From a virus, in the IMG/VR virus record IMGVR_UViG_3300019926_000156, positions 1 to 45,172 of that record: DNA of 45,172 nt; one strand, given 5' to 3'. Below are positions 21,656 through 30,861 of the stretch, piece by piece (within the stretch, counting starts at the first letter, position 1; each line of letters starts with the position of its first letter). The translations under genes were made by a program, and so were the position numbers. The notes under the pieces were generated by a model that saw nothing but the letters and a program-made list of their open reading frames with translations, was not told the DNA's origin and did no database searches.

Positions 21656-23116
21656 TTACAGACTAACGTTGCCCGATAGACTTAGGGTGACGTATCCGAC
21701 ATCGGTTCGACCGACTGAATACACGACGTATTCACCGTCGATATTTTCAGACGACCATGTCACCGACAACAGGGTGCCCGGTTCGACCTTCTTGAACCGT
21801 TCGTCGGCGACGGTGATTGTGATTGCACCGTCGTCGAACGCGTTGTCTTGCAGGTATCCGCGTGCCCGCCGTTTTGCCTGTTCGAACGTGCGAATCGACG
21901 GGTCGTCTATTGCGTCGGGTTTCGGTGACCGACTGCCATAGAATTCAATCGACTGCGACGATTCAAAAGTTTCCCGTATGTCACCTTTACCCTGTATCGT
22001 GACGACGTTTGTGACATTGAAGTCGCGGTCGACTTCGAAGTCGACGACTGCCGGTGTGCCGGCGTCTTCGTCGATTGGAATATCGAACGATTCGGACCCT
22101 GACGGCTTGTAGTTCAGTACGTTGTCTTCGTCGACGTACGCCGTGTATCCGTCTTCGGTCGACAGTCTGTCGGCGATTTCAAGAATCGACCCGGTAAGCC
22201 GTCGCGTCGTTTCGCCCGATGTCGGCACCACGTTCGTCGTGATATTCGTGTCGCGGTCGACCGTTTCGAACGTGATTGCCGACGCCGAATCTATCATAAA
22301 GGCACGTTCGTCGGGTATATTCCCGTCTGTGACAAATTCGTATCGCAACGTGCCGGCAGGGTGGTCGTTGTCGGTCGTGATATCCGCGTCTTCGACCGGC
22401 AATTCGTACGTTCGGGTTTCGGCACGACCGGCAAGGGGCAATTCCCACTTGTATTCGACGCCGGCGTCGTCGACAACGTACACGAAGCCGTCGAAGTTAT
22501 CACCCTTGTCGGCGATAAGAAGCCGGGTTTCGATACGTTCTAAGCGTTTCGCAGGTATGCCCGAAAAGTCGGTGTATTCGGCGAAGTATGTGCCTGTACC
22601 GCCGGCACGGAAACCGAAGTATAACGCATTGTCACCCACCTGTATCACGTCTGTCGCCGAATCCATCAATTCGAAGTCTTGCAGGTTGTGCGACCACCCT
22701 GTCGTTGTCTGCCCTTCGTGTATCTGTATCGTGTTCTTGTTCGGGTCGGCTTGTTCGGCGACGGCTTTTTCTATCAATTCCGAATTCGTCACTTCGATAA
22801 ACGGTCGGTCGACCGTTCCGTATTCTAATGCCGTCGACGACCCTTCGGCAGACACGGTTAACGTCAGGTTATCTTTCGACGCGTTCGACGGCTTCGACGT
22901 GACTTCGCCGACCCAATCTTTCAGGTACACGTTCGGATTATCAGGGTCCGGCGTTTCGACTGTGACCGTCGCACCGGCTTCGAATAAGTCACGGTTCGGT
23001 TGCGTGTTTCCGGCTTCGATTGTGGCTTCGCCGATACCGCCGGAATCTGGTTTATCGTACGATACGCTAATTACCTGCGTTGCGACCGTTCCGTCGACGC
23101 GTACACGGTAAGGCAT
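21656..23116 (-). CDS. baseplate hub / tail tip protein (gp27/gpD-like)
   Basis: The product is 486 aa from ATG 23116. The order follows tail hubs: an N-terminal strand-rich domain (MPYRVRVDGTVATQVISVSY ... TVTVETPDPDNP ... KDWVGEVTSKP); a central insertion of beta-sandwich character; then EIADRLSTEDGYTAYVDEDN, NVTNVVTIQGKGDIR and FEQAKRRARGYLQDNA. It closes with a domain ending in YVTLSLSGNVSL. Its position after tape measure and distal tail protein supports the hub role at the tail tip. Confidence 0.78.
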   Translation of the reverse strand: MPYRVRVDGTVATQVISVSYDKPDSGGIGEATIEAGNTQPNRDLFEAGATVTVETPDPDNPNVYLKDWVGEVTSKPSNASKDNLTLTVSAEGSSTALEYGTVDRPFIEVTNSELIEKAVAEQADPNKNTIQIHEGQTTTGWSHNLQDFELMDSATDVIQVGDNALYFGFRAGGTGTYFAEYTDFSGIPAKRLERIETRLLIADKGDNFDGFVYVVDDAGVEYKWELPLAGRAETRTYELPVEDADITTDNDHPAGTLRYEFVTDGNIPDERAFMIDSASAITFETVDRDTNITTNVVPTSGETTRRLTGSILEIADRLSTEDGYTAYVDEDNVLNYKPSGSESFDIPIDEDAGTPAVVDFEVDRDFNVTNVVTIQGKGDIRETFESSQSIEFYGSRSPKPDAIDDPSIRTFEQAKRRARGYLQDNAFDDGAITITVADERFKKVEPGTLLSVTWSSENIDGEYVVYSVGRTDVGYVTLSLSGNVSL

Positions 23117-23131
23117 GGTTGTGTTGTTGTT

Positions 23132-23578
23132 CTAACTGATAAATACGTCTAAGTATGTCCATTCGATAGACGCGTCGTACTGTCGTGCCGGTCGTGACGA
23201 TACGTCTTCGACAAGATTCAGATTCGTGAATACGCCGTTTAGACTTCGCCCGTCGTAATACAATTCGTCGAATCCGTCTTGTCTGTCCCAACCCCATTCT
23301 AACGACGCACGTTCAAGTTCGTTATAAAATCCGTAATCGTCGTCGGAATACGACCCACTATTCGGGTAATCCGACGAATCCATACCCTGAATGTCTAAAT
23401 CAATCTGCCATTGCCGTATATCTAAGACGAACTTGCCACCCAATATTTCACGCGATATTCCCGACACTATCGAATCGGTGACCAACCCGTTCGATACTTC
23501 GGTTTCGACACGGCTTGCTTTCAGTACGAATATTTCTGAACCGTCGTTGCGTCGTAATTCGACTTCGGTATCTGACAT
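23132..23578 (-). CDS. distal tail protein candidate
   Basis: The product is 148 aa from ATG 23578 (MSDTEVELRRNDGSEIFVLK). It sits between tape measure and hub, the usual position of distal tail (Dit) proteins. Strands are visible at GKFVLDIRQWQIDLDIQGMD and at QYDASIEWTYLDVFIS. It is shorter than classical Dit proteins, so it may be the minimal N-terminal ring domain only. Confidence 0.65.
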   Translation of the reverse strand: MSDTEVELRRNDGSEIFVLKASRVETEVSNGLVTDSIVSGISREILGGKFVLDIRQWQIDLDIQGMDSSDYPNSGSYSDDDYGFYNELERASLEWGWDRQDGFDELYYDGRSLNGVFTNLNLVEDVSSRPARQYDASIEWTYLDVFIS

Positions 23579-23580
23579 TG

Positions 23581-25581
23581 TTACCGAACACCCGAACGAC
23601 TGTTCGTCTTGCGACCGATTGCCTGCGATATCTGTTCGGCGAAGTCTTCAAGTTCGCGTCTGTTCATGTCTGACGGGTCGAAGTTACCGCCGTCGATGTT
23701 TACCGATACGTTTTCGACATTCGTGACTGTCGACCCGGCACCGCCGGCACCTGATTCGCCATTACTTGCGGCAGACACTATCGGTTCGGGTATCACGGCT
23801 TCACCACGGTCGACCACCGCGACGCCGGTTTCCTGAATCATACCGCCGGTGTTCAGTTGCGGCAAGTCTAACGACTGCCCGCCGATTGTGACTGACATAC
23901 CACCTGCCCAATCCGGTGCCGACAAAGTCACAGACGGTATCGACACTTCGCCCGGAACCACCGAATTGAACGCCGTTCGCACCGACCCGGTCATTGCCGA
24001 CCCGATGTCTTCGACGAATCCGATTGCTGAACTTGCCATGTCTTCAAAGAAGTCGGGCACGATAGACGTGACTGTACTGAATATCGACCGAATCGTGTTA
24101 CCGACCGAACGAACCGTGCCGATTATTCGGTCGAACGCACCTGTAATCGTACCGCGTACGGCATTGAACGCCGACGACGCAAGACCGCGTACGATACCGA
24201 ACACGTTGCTTACCACCTGCCGAATGCGATTGAACACACCCGTCACGACGCCGATGTATGCCTGAATACCTGAACGCAGTACGCCGATTGCAGATTCGAA
24301 GACGCCGACGACGCGGTCGAATGCGCCCGTGACTGTACTGACGACGCGGTCGAACACACCCGTCACGACGCCGATGTATGCCCGAATCCCTGAACGCAGT
24401 ACGCCGATTGCCGACTGAAAAACGCCGACGATTCGATTGAACACACCTGCGACTGTGTTACGCACCCGATTGAACACACCCGTCACGACGCCGATGTATG
24501 CCTGCACACCGGAACGAAGGATACCGAACATTCGTCGACCGACGCCGATTATTCGATTGAACACACCCGTCACGACACCGATTACGGTATTGAACGCACC
24601 GACGAACCGTGATTGTATCGCCGTCACCGCCGTCGCAATCACACCGCGTACCCTGTTGAAGATACCGACCACGAACGACACGTAATTGTTGAACAATCCG
24701 CGTAAGAATGCAAAGCCACTTGCGAACACCGACCGGATACCGCCGACGACACCGCCGACGAACGACCCGATACGCCGAAACCCGGATACGATACCGCCGA
24801 TTACGCCGTCGAACAAGCCGGCAATAAAGTCGACTGCACCCATGACGACGCCGACGACCCGGTCGAATTGCCGTTGCCATGACCCGATAAATATGTTCAT
24901 AATCTGTGTTGCCCGGTCGATTGCACCACTAAACCCGTCTTCGAAAAATCCGATTATCAAGCCACCTAACGCGGCAAGTGGTGCAATGAATATCGACATA
25001 ATCTGCAAGATTCCGTCTTTCACGAATCCGGGCAGTATTCCGGCGACGAATTCGCCGAATCCCTTGATTGCGTCTAAGGCACCCGTGACGTGTAAAATCC
25101 ATGCACCGAACAACCCGATTGCGGCACCGATTGCACCGGCGACTGCAAGGGCACCCGCCGACCCTGCCGCAAGCCATGCCGCAAAACCCTTCAAGGCACC
25201 AATTACCGACCCGACGATTCCCGAAAGCGAAAGACCACTTAGGGCACCCGTGACTGTACCGATTGCACCTGACAGGGTCGACATGATACCACCCAATCCG
25301 GCAAGACCCGCAATATAGGCACCGACCGACGCAATCGCCGACGTAATCGTACCACCCAACAGACGCGTCTTGTTGTCCATGATACCCGTCTGTCGACCCG
25401 TCTGTTCGGCTTCGTCGCCGGTGTCTTGAATGACGCCGGTAAACCCACGCATTCGACCCGATGTCGATTCCGTCGTTTCACCTAACCGTTCTTGCGATTC
25501 CTGTAATTCCTGCGTCTTTTCGGTGGCTTCGTCGGCACCCGTGACTTTTGCTTGATATTCTATCGTTCCAATCTGAACCAT
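23581..25581 (-). CDS. tail tape measure protein
   Basis: The product is 666 aa from ATG 25581. A coiled N-terminus (TEKTQELQESQERLGETTES) leads to a long hydrophobic, Gly/Ala-rich region with several membrane-like helices (TSAIASVGAYIAGLAGLGGI and onward). Residues about 330-470 contain 40-residue repeats of the type AYIGVVTGVFNRV...GVLRSGI; the DNA shows the same word CACCCGTCACGACGCCGATG near 24237, 24357 and 24477. By the usual rule of about 0.15 nm per residue, the tail would be about 100 nm. It follows the tail chaperones. Confidence 0.9.
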   Translation of the reverse strand: MVQIGTIEYQAKVTGADEATEKTQELQESQERLGETTESTSGRMRGFTGVIQDTGDEAEQTGRQTGIMDNKTRLLGGTITSAIASVGAYIAGLAGLGGIMSTLSGAIGTVTGALSGLSLSGIVGSVIGALKGFAAWLAAGSAGALAVAGAIGAAIGLFGAWILHVTGALDAIKGFGEFVAGILPGFVKDGILQIMSIFIAPLAALGGLIIGFFEDGFSGAIDRATQIMNIFIGSWQRQFDRVVGVVMGAVDFIAGLFDGVIGGIVSGFRRIGSFVGGVVGGIRSVFASGFAFLRGLFNNYVSFVVGIFNRVRGVIATAVTAIQSRFVGAFNTVIGVVTGVFNRIIGVGRRMFGILRSGVQAYIGVVTGVFNRVRNTVAGVFNRIVGVFQSAIGVLRSGIRAYIGVVTGVFDRVVSTVTGAFDRVVGVFESAIGVLRSGIQAYIGVVTGVFNRIRQVVSNVFGIVRGLASSAFNAVRGTITGAFDRIIGTVRSVGNTIRSIFSTVTSIVPDFFEDMASSAIGFVEDIGSAMTGSVRTAFNSVVPGEVSIPSVTLSAPDWAGGMSVTIGGQSLDLPQLNTGGMIQETGVAVVDRGEAVIPEPIVSAASNGESGAGGAGSTVTNVENVSVNIDGGNFDPSDMNRRELEDFAEQISQAIGRKTNSRSGVR

Positions 25582-25644
25582 TGTTACCTGAAAACACGGT
25601 GTCCGACCGACTTATGCGTACGGTGCCCGACGCGGTCGACGCCG

Positions 25645-26163
25645 TCAGGGTCGGTTATTCTGTTGATTCGCCCGCCGGCGTTGTCGTTTCCGTTCTTTTT
25701 CGCGTTGCTCTTGTTCGTACTTCTTGCGTTCTTGCACTATCGCAAGCCGGCGTCGGAATTCGTCGCCGGTCATGCCGTCACTTCGTATCTTGCCGACCTT
25801 GTGCGTATCCGGCGGGTCGGTGAACACGGAATCGGGTGCCCGGTTCGCACCGGTTGCGACGCCGGCACAGACGACGGCAAGTATGCCGACCGTGACGGTG
25901 CCCGTGAACGCCGTGACGACGGCACACGCGACTGCCGCGACTGCCGACGCCGATTGCACCTGCCGACGACCGAACGCCGACAAGACGCGTCTGACTGTCG
26001 CAGTCGCGTCGTGTCGTGTCTGTGCGATTGCGACGGTTCGGTCGACGCCGTGTATATCCTGCCGCGTCACACCTTCGTCGTGCAATAGTTGTTCGCCGAT
26101 TTCACGGTGTATTAGTAGGTCGTCGGCGTCTTGCGGGCGACGACCACGTATCGCCCGCGTCAC
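25645..26163 (-). CDS. tail assembly chaperone-like second protein (GTG start)
   Basis: The product is 172 aa. The start is GTG 26163, overlapping the upstream TGA as GTGA. The N-terminus (DADDLLIHREIGEQLLHDEG) looks like the part seen after tail chaperone G proteins. A hydrophobic stretch follows (AVAAVACAVVTAFTGTVTVG), then a very basic tail (EQEQREKERKRQRRRANQQ). It lies between the gpG-like gene and tape measure, where the GT-type extension is found in long-tailed phages. Coupled initiation or a -1 frameshift at ATTAAAC just before the stop are both possible. Confidence 0.65.
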   Translation of the reverse strand: MTRAIRGRRPQDADDLLIHREIGEQLLHDEGVTRQDIHGVDRTVAIAQTRHDATATVRRVLSAFGRRQVQSASAVAAVACAVVTAFTGTVTVGILAVVCAGVATGANRAPDSVFTDPPDTHKVGKIRSDGMTGDEFRRRLAIVQERKKYEQEQREKERKRQRRRANQQNNRP

Positions 26164-26594
26164 ACGTTTAATTCGGCTTCGTCGATGTCGGAAACCGGCG
26201 GTGGCACTTCGTTTTGCAGTTTTTCGAACACCGGATTTCCGACTTCGTTTCCGGTCGGTGCCTTTGTCAGTAGTTCACGAATGCCGGGTGCGTCAGGGTC
26301 GTCGGCACCGGACCAATCGACGACCATGTATTCAAGCATATCAATATAATAATCGTTCGACACCTTCGTACCCTGTTCGGTCATGGTCGCATTGTCTTCT
26401 AACACGTTGCCCTTCTTACGCACCGGCACCTGTTCGCGCAATTCGAACCACCATTTAAGTTCGCGTTCGTGGTCGACGACCCACACAACACGCGTCGACG
26501 AATCGTCGGCGATTGCGTCGTCGGCAGTACCTAATTCGTAATCCGCGACATCTTCGGGTGGTTCGGGCACCTTGTCAGGTGTGTCGTCAGACAT
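26160..26594 (-). CDS. tail assembly chaperone (gpG-like)
   Basis: The product is 144 aa from ATG 26594 (MSDDTPDKVPEPPEDVADY), located between tail tube and tape measure. The middle (RELKWWFELREQVPVRKKGN, YIDMLEYMVVDWSG) matches the compact helical style of G chaperones that coat the tape measure. A TATTAAC box lies about 27 nt upstream, so the distal tail genes may have their own transcript. Confidence 0.7.
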   Translation of the reverse strand: MSDDTPDKVPEPPEDVADYELGTADDAIADDSSTRVVWVVDHERELKWWFELREQVPVRKKGNVLEDNATMTEQGTKVSNDYYIDMLEYMVVDWSGADDPDAPGIRELLTKAPTGNEVGNPVFEKLQNEVPPPVSDIDEAELNV

Positions 26595-26618
26595 ACCACA
26601 CGGTTCGTCGATATTGGG

Positions 26619-26625
26619 TATTAAC
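26619..26625 (-). promoter_or_regulatory. TATA-like box for the 26594 gene
   Basis: GTTAATA on the minus strand is centred about 27 nt upstream of ATG 26594. It suggests an internal late promoter after the intergenic repeat block. Confidence 0.4.
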
Positions 26626-26706
26626 GTGTCGGTGCCCGGTCGACCGTGTCTGCACAGTCGTCTTTGTCGGTGCGAACGACGGGTGTGTAAGTAACTGTCG
26701 CCGTAA

Positions 26707-26948
26707 TACTATCAGGTACAGTACCGATACGCCCATATACACAGTTTCGATTCTATGCCGTCTAAGCGGTCGCACAGTCGGTTTGAATTTTCGCCGACCC
26801 ATACCACCTATTCATTTTTCAAACGGATTCGGCAAGTTCGGACTCTGTACTTGCCGATATCCGGCGTTTCGGCAAAATACATGGGTACTTAAAGGCACCC
26901 GCCGATATTACCCTGTATCAGACTGCGTAAACAAAACGCGTCGGGTCC
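26707..26948. repeat. AT-richer intergenic repeat, copy 2
   Basis: This is about 90% identical by eye to 2963-3205 and lies some 23.7 kb away on the circle. With the family Y copy beside it, it fills the 511-bp gene-free interval 26595-27105, in the middle of the tail operon. No gene is supported in it. Confidence 0.8.
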
Positions 26949-26970
26949 GGCGTCGGTCGGTGCCTGTCGG

Positions 26971-27048
26971 TGCCTGCACAGTCGTCGTCAGAAACGGCAC
27001 AGTCGGTCGTGACGCCGTCGCAGTCGAACGTGCCCGATTGGTCGGACC
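26971..27048 (-). repeat. 3'-flanking repeat family Y, copy 3 (partial)
   Basis: It shares the CTGCACAGTCG...GAAACGGCACAGTCGGTCGTGACGCC core with the other copies. The half that would abut the stop codon of the tail tube gene is diverged. Confidence 0.65.
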
Positions 27049-27105
27049 CTGTCGGCGACGACTGCACGCGCGTCGCACGTCGGCACGCACACCCTGCCGT
27101 GTCGA

Positions 27106-28038
27106 TTACACCGTCGTATCCGGCACCCATTCGATGTATCCGGTATCGGGCACTATCGTAATGCCGACTTCGGGTGACCCTTCGTCTGCCATTGGGTGAC
27201 CGGCTTCGGTGAATCCGATTTTGTCGAACGTGAATGTCAGTTTTTGATTTTCGCGTTCGAATGCGATACTTGCTGTACCGGCGTCGTCACGACCGATTAG
27301 GTCTTGATAAAGTTGGTCGTCTGACGGTGTAATCGTCGCCGACACTTCGTGGTCGGCGTTTCCGAATGGGATTTCAAACGGGTCTTGCGCGTCGCCGTCG
27401 TGAATGTAGTGTCGCGGATTCACGTTGTTCGATAATTCCCATTCGAAGTCTGTGACCCGTGCGTACGACGTGCCTGCAAGGGACAGGTTCGACTGTGCGT
27501 CATGGAATAACCACGGTGACCCTGACGCGGCAGACACGTCGGTCGGCGACGACCCGGTCGTGACACCTTGTGCGATGAAATCAAGGTCGACCGTAAGCCG
27601 TGATTCGTTGTCGACCGATATGGTGCCGGCGTCGGGTGCGTTTCCGACGAAGGTACGCACGAAGTCGGATTGTGACCCACCCGTGCCGTAATATGTGGCT
27701 TCGACGGTCATGGTACGCGGCAATGCCGCGTTGTCGACTTCGATTTTACCCGACGATTCGTCTTGCCCGAACAGAAATTCGAACGGTGTAAGGTCGACGG
27801 GTATGACGGTTAAAGAACCGCCGTCGTATGCGTTTTGACCCGGTTCTTTGCCTGATAGTTCGCGGCTTTCGGCACCGATTGTTCTTTCCTCTTGCCATTC
27901 GACTGTTGGGTCAGGCATATCGCCGGCGTCGACGATTTTGCCTAACGTTGTGTCCGGCGTCACCGACACACCGTGGTCAGATTCGAAACCAACCGCAATC
28001 TGTGCGTTGTGCCGTGTGAACGGTGGTTGTGCCGACAT
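27106..28038 (-). CDS. major tail tube protein
   Basis: The product is 310 aa from ATG 28038. It is beta-rich: GGSLTVIPVDLTPFEFLFG, a strand-turn segment near RVTDFEWELSNNVNPRHYI and a C-terminal domain around YQDLIGRDDAGTASIAFE. The arrangement follows haloviral and siphovirus tail tube proteins. It is read after the tail terminator and before the chaperones. It would polymerise into the tail tube around the tape measure. Confidence 0.8.
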   Translation of the reverse strand: MSAQPPFTRHNAQIAVGFESDHGVSVTPDTTLGKIVDAGDMPDPTVEWQEERTIGAESRELSGKEPGQNAYDGGSLTVIPVDLTPFEFLFGQDESSGKIEVDNAALPRTMTVEATYYGTGGSQSDFVRTFVGNAPDAGTISVDNESRLTVDLDFIAQGVTTGSSPTDVSAASGSPWLFHDAQSNLSLAGTSYARVTDFEWELSNNVNPRHYIHDGDAQDPFEIPFGNADHEVSATITPSDDQLYQDLIGRDDAGTASIAFERENQKLTFTFDKIGFTEAGHPMADEGSPEVGITIVPDTGYIEWVPDTTV

Positions 28039-28083
28039 ACACGTCGATATGTGAACGACTGACTTAACGGTTCGTCGCCCGGT

Positions 28084-28530
28084 TCAGGTTTCGACGTTTC
28101 GACTGCGACTTTCGAATGCGATTACGACTTCGTGCAGAAACGCACCGAACGCGTTGTCGTCTAACGGCGTCACGTCTTCGAATATCATTCGGTCGTGGTC
28201 ACCCGGTGTATCCGGGCGTTTCCGGTGCGATTCGATTATCCGTCTGAATTCGTCGAATAGGTCGTCGCGTCGTTGTTCCGACGACGACTTGATTTCAACA
28301 AAGACGACGGTGTCGATGTCTTGCGTCGACATGAATAGGTCGGAATACGATATGTCGACCGGCGACGTAATCGACACTTCGATGTAATCGTACGTGCCGA
28401 TGTCCCTGCCCTTGCCGATACTGTCTGACTTGTCGATAATCAGGTTTCGTCGTGGTACGTTGTTACTGTCCCAATTGTCGTCTAACAACTGTACGACCGC
28501 GTCGGTCATGTTCACGTCTGGTTGTGTCAT
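28084..28530 (-). CDS. tail terminator / completion protein candidate
   Basis: The product is 148 aa from ATG 28530 (MTQPDVNMTDAVVQLLDDNW). The alternating layout (YDYIEVSITSPVDISYSD, DTVVFVEIKSSSEQRRDD, FGAFLHEVVIAFESRSRN) and its position between the gp10-like gene and tail tube match tail terminators, which cap the tube and join it to the head. The assignment is mostly positional. Confidence 0.68.
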   Translation of the reverse strand: MTQPDVNMTDAVVQLLDDNWDSNNVPRRNLIIDKSDSIGKGRDIGTYDYIEVSITSPVDISYSDLFMSTQDIDTVVFVEIKSSSEQRRDDLFDEFRRIIESHRKRPDTPGDHDRMIFEDVTPLDDNAFGAFLHEVVIAFESRSRNVET

Positions 28531-29106
28531 TCACGAATCACCATCTTCGAAGGTGGTTTCGCCGTCGCGTTGTACCACGACGAAACCTGATTGCAGTAAG
28601 GTGCCCCTGTCTGTGGCTTCGTCGGCGACGATGTCTTGTGACTGTTGAAACGCGAAGTCGAACGTATCTTCGAATATCTTGCGTGCCGCGTCAGGGTCGT
28701 CGGTGCCTGCGTACGATTCGGCGAATTGTTCGGCGGCTTGTTTCGCGGCTTCGAAACCGCGTCGCAACATGAAGACGCCGTCGGTGCCCGTCGCGGCAAT
28801 CGACGATACGACCACCCATGCAACCGCGTCTTTGTGTTCAGGTGAACCGGGCGTAATGTTCGTCGATTCGCCGTCTTCGTTCGTCAGGGGCACGTCTTTC
28901 AAGCCACCGTCTAAGTCGTCCCATTTTCTGTCGACCCATTCGCGCAACGGTTCGAACGGTGGTTGCGTGCCGGTGTATTCAGTCGGGAATTCGACGTATG
29001 CCGCGTATTCGGCGGTGTACCCAACCTTCGCAACCACCTGCAAGTTACTGAATAGTTCGTCTAACTTGCCCGTGTCGAACGATACCGTCACGTTTGCGTC
29101 GGTCAT
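28531..29106 (-). CDS. HK97 gp10-like head-tail joining protein
   Basis: The product is 191 aa from ATG 29106 (MTDANVTVSFDTGKLDELF). The motif YAAYVEFPTEYTGTQPPFEP followed by a helix (LREWVDRKWDDLDGG) is characteristic of the gp10-like neck family. A long C-terminal helix (RRGFEAAKQAAEQFAESYAG) agrees. It is read directly after the connector gene, and its stop is immediately followed by the next ATG. Confidence 0.75.
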   Translation of the reverse strand: MTDANVTVSFDTGKLDELFSNLQVVAKVGYTAEYAAYVEFPTEYTGTQPPFEPLREWVDRKWDDLDGGLKDVPLTNEDGESTNITPGSPEHKDAVAWVVVSSIAATGTDGVFMLRRGFEAAKQAAEQFAESYAGTDDPDAARKIFEDTFDFAFQQSQDIVADEATDRGTLLQSGFVVVQRDGETTFEDGDS

Positions 29107-29930
29107 GGTCGTCTGTATTCGTCGATTAGGTCGTCGGCTTCGGCTTTCAGGTTCGATACCGCGTTCGACAACGACGGTTCGTCACCGCCGGAATCGGGCA
29201 CAAGTTCACCGTATTGGTCCGACCCAATCAGTCGGGCAGTCGTAAGCAATGCGACCGCGTCGCGGATATCACCGGGCACGGCAGTCGATACCTGCACACC
29301 GTCGACCGTCTGTGCATTCGGTTCACGACCGTACCGATACGTCATTCGCACCCGTGCGTTGTCGATGTCGCGGGCACCGCGTCGACGCCGACCCGTCGGC
29401 ACGAATAACGACACGTTCGGTCGTATCACACCCTTGCGCGTGTCGACGACCCATTGCCCGTCGTCACGACCTTCGTTGTCAGTCACGTCGTTCACGTTTC
29501 GCGGATTCAGGATTTCTACCGTGTCACCTTCGTTCGGGTCGATGTCGAAAATCTGTATGTGTGGCAAGTCACCGAAGCCGCGTCGACCCGCGTTCGTCAC
29601 GAAACCACCGGCACCGCGTCGACCGCGTCGTCGCAGTCGACCGCGTTTTTCCTGTTGCCTGAACTTGATTCGTACTTCGTACCCGTTCACCCGGCGTTTT
29701 CTCCATGCCCGCTTTGTCTGATTATCGACCCGTTCGGTGAATCGGGCAATCAAGTCGTTCACCTGCGACTGCGACAACGATGTACCTTCGCCCGGTGCCG
29801 GGTCGGTTGGGTGCGTTTCGACAAGGTCGGACCATGCCTTGTTTCGGATATGCGTAAAGACATCGGTGCCCGTGCAGTACACGATGTCGTCGTCGATAAG
29901 TTCGGTTTCGATTCGACCCGACGTGTTCAT
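29103..29930 (-). CDS. head-tail connector / adaptor protein
   Basis: The product is 275 aa from ATG 29930. An N-terminal helical part (SQSQVNDLIARFTERVDNQT) and a C-terminal helical part (RDAVALLTTARLIGS...SNLKAEADDLIDEYRR) flank a basic central insertion (RRGRRGAGGFVTNAGRRGFG) and a beta segment. This matches gp6/gp15-type adaptors that bind under the portal. Its stop overlaps the gp10-like start as ATGA. Confidence 0.72.
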   Translation of the reverse strand: MNTSGRIETELIDDDIVYCTGTDVFTHIRNKAWSDLVETHPTDPAPGEGTSLSQSQVNDLIARFTERVDNQTKRAWRKRRVNGYEVRIKFRQQEKRGRLRRRGRRGAGGFVTNAGRRGFGDLPHIQIFDIDPNEGDTVEILNPRNVNDVTDNEGRDDGQWVVDTRKGVIRPNVSLFVPTGRRRRGARDIDNARVRMTYRYGREPNAQTVDGVQVSTAVPGDIRDAVALLTTARLIGSDQYGELVPDSGGDEPSLSNAVSNLKAEADDLIDEYRRP

Positions 29931-29995
29931 ACCGGCAGGTACACCGTCGCGGTACTTAGGGATTCGTCGCCGGAAAAGAAGTCTGCCCGCGTCGT

Positions 29996-30784
29996 TCAGT
30001 TGTCGCCCGACGGTTCAATAGTCACGTCGACCGACTGAATCCAATACCGAACGTTCTTGCGAACTATCGTCGTGTTGTGTTGTCGTTCGATTTTGTTGTC
30101 GTCGTCGCCGACTGCCGGCAGGTTCGATTGCCACATTGCGGTGTCGTACGACCCGCGACTTGTACTGTTCAGTTTCGACCGGGCACGTTCGACGATGTCG
30201 CCGGCACGACCCGGCACGACCGTCACGGTCACCGGCACGTCGATACGGGCACGGCGTTCGGTTCGGTCGGTCGACACCTGCACGTCTTCGACGTGTCGTT
30301 CGTCTTGCGGCGGTGACTGTGCGTCGTCGTAACTGTATTTGTCGACCGTGTGTTCGGTTGCGTCGTCGACGACTTCGTCGATGTCGTACGCCGTCGCATA
30401 GTTGCCTGCAAGACACCGGAACGTGACAGTCGCGTCGACCTTGTCGACCGACGCGTCAGGGTACGCAACCCATTCGGTCGTTCCGATTCGACCCGACGAT
30501 TCCGACGTGTGTACGGCACCGCCGACGCCGATGTATCGGTCGGCTTCGGCGTCGGTGCCGATTACCCACCCGGACAGTCGACGGGCACGCGAATCGAACG
30601 GGTCTGACGGTCGCACCGGGTCGTTCAGTCGTTTCGTCGTCACGTCGTCGTCTGAATAACTTGAATCGTACCCGACGACGATGAAATCGCAGTCAGGGAT
30701 TACCGTACGTTTTTCGTGCCGCGTCAGTCTGTCGACCGGCACCTTAGTCAATTCGTCGCCGTCGGCGTCGGTGTGTCGCACCAT
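29996..30784 (-). CDS. protein of unknown function inserted in the head operon, repeated-promoter gene
   Basis: The product is 262 aa from ATG 30784 (MVRHTDADGDELTKVPVDRL). It carries the same N-terminus and promoter family as early genes although it sits between head genes. It is beta-rich: CDFIVVGYDSSYSDD, RRLSGWVIGTDAEADRYI and RIDVPVTVTVVPGRAGD, ending RYWIQSVDVTIEPSGDN. It could be a virion or neck protein or an independently expressed moron. The family is not recognised. Confidence 0.72.
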   Translation of the reverse strand: MVRHTDADGDELTKVPVDRLTRHEKRTVIPDCDFIVVGYDSSYSDDDVTTKRLNDPVRPSDPFDSRARRLSGWVIGTDAEADRYIGVGGAVHTSESSGRIGTTEWVAYPDASVDKVDATVTFRCLAGNYATAYDIDEVVDDATEHTVDKYSYDDAQSPPQDERHVEDVQVSTDRTERRARIDVPVTVTVVPGRAGDIVERARSKLNSTSRGSYDTAMWQSNLPAVGDDDNKIERQHNTTIVRKNVRYWIQSVDVTIEPSGDN

Positions 30785-30836
30785 TGCAGTCGACACTAAT
30801 AGACGGGTGCATAAATAAGTGTCGTCTTGCACCGGC
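30782..30836 (-). promoter_or_regulatory. repeated promoter module, class B, copy 1
   Basis: The conserved upstream block is present, but the spacer differs from class A and is four bases longer. The box (TTTATG on the minus strand) is centred about 28.5 nt from ATG 30784. The same spacer is found before 41036. Confidence 0.75.
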
Positions 30837-30861
30837 GGGTCGGCACCGGGTCGGTTCCGGC

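Noticed and set aside
24230-24540. Possible CRISPR-like array from regularly spaced repeats
   Set aside because: The repeats are coding, in frame in the tape measure gene, with similar instead of unique spacers.
26587-26802. Leftward basic frame MGRRKFKPTVRPLRR within AT-richer repeat copy 2, also present in copy 1
   Set aside because: The shared part is about 35 residues, then the frames diverge and run over the promoter and start of a real gene. Composition is unlike the proteome and no start context is seen.
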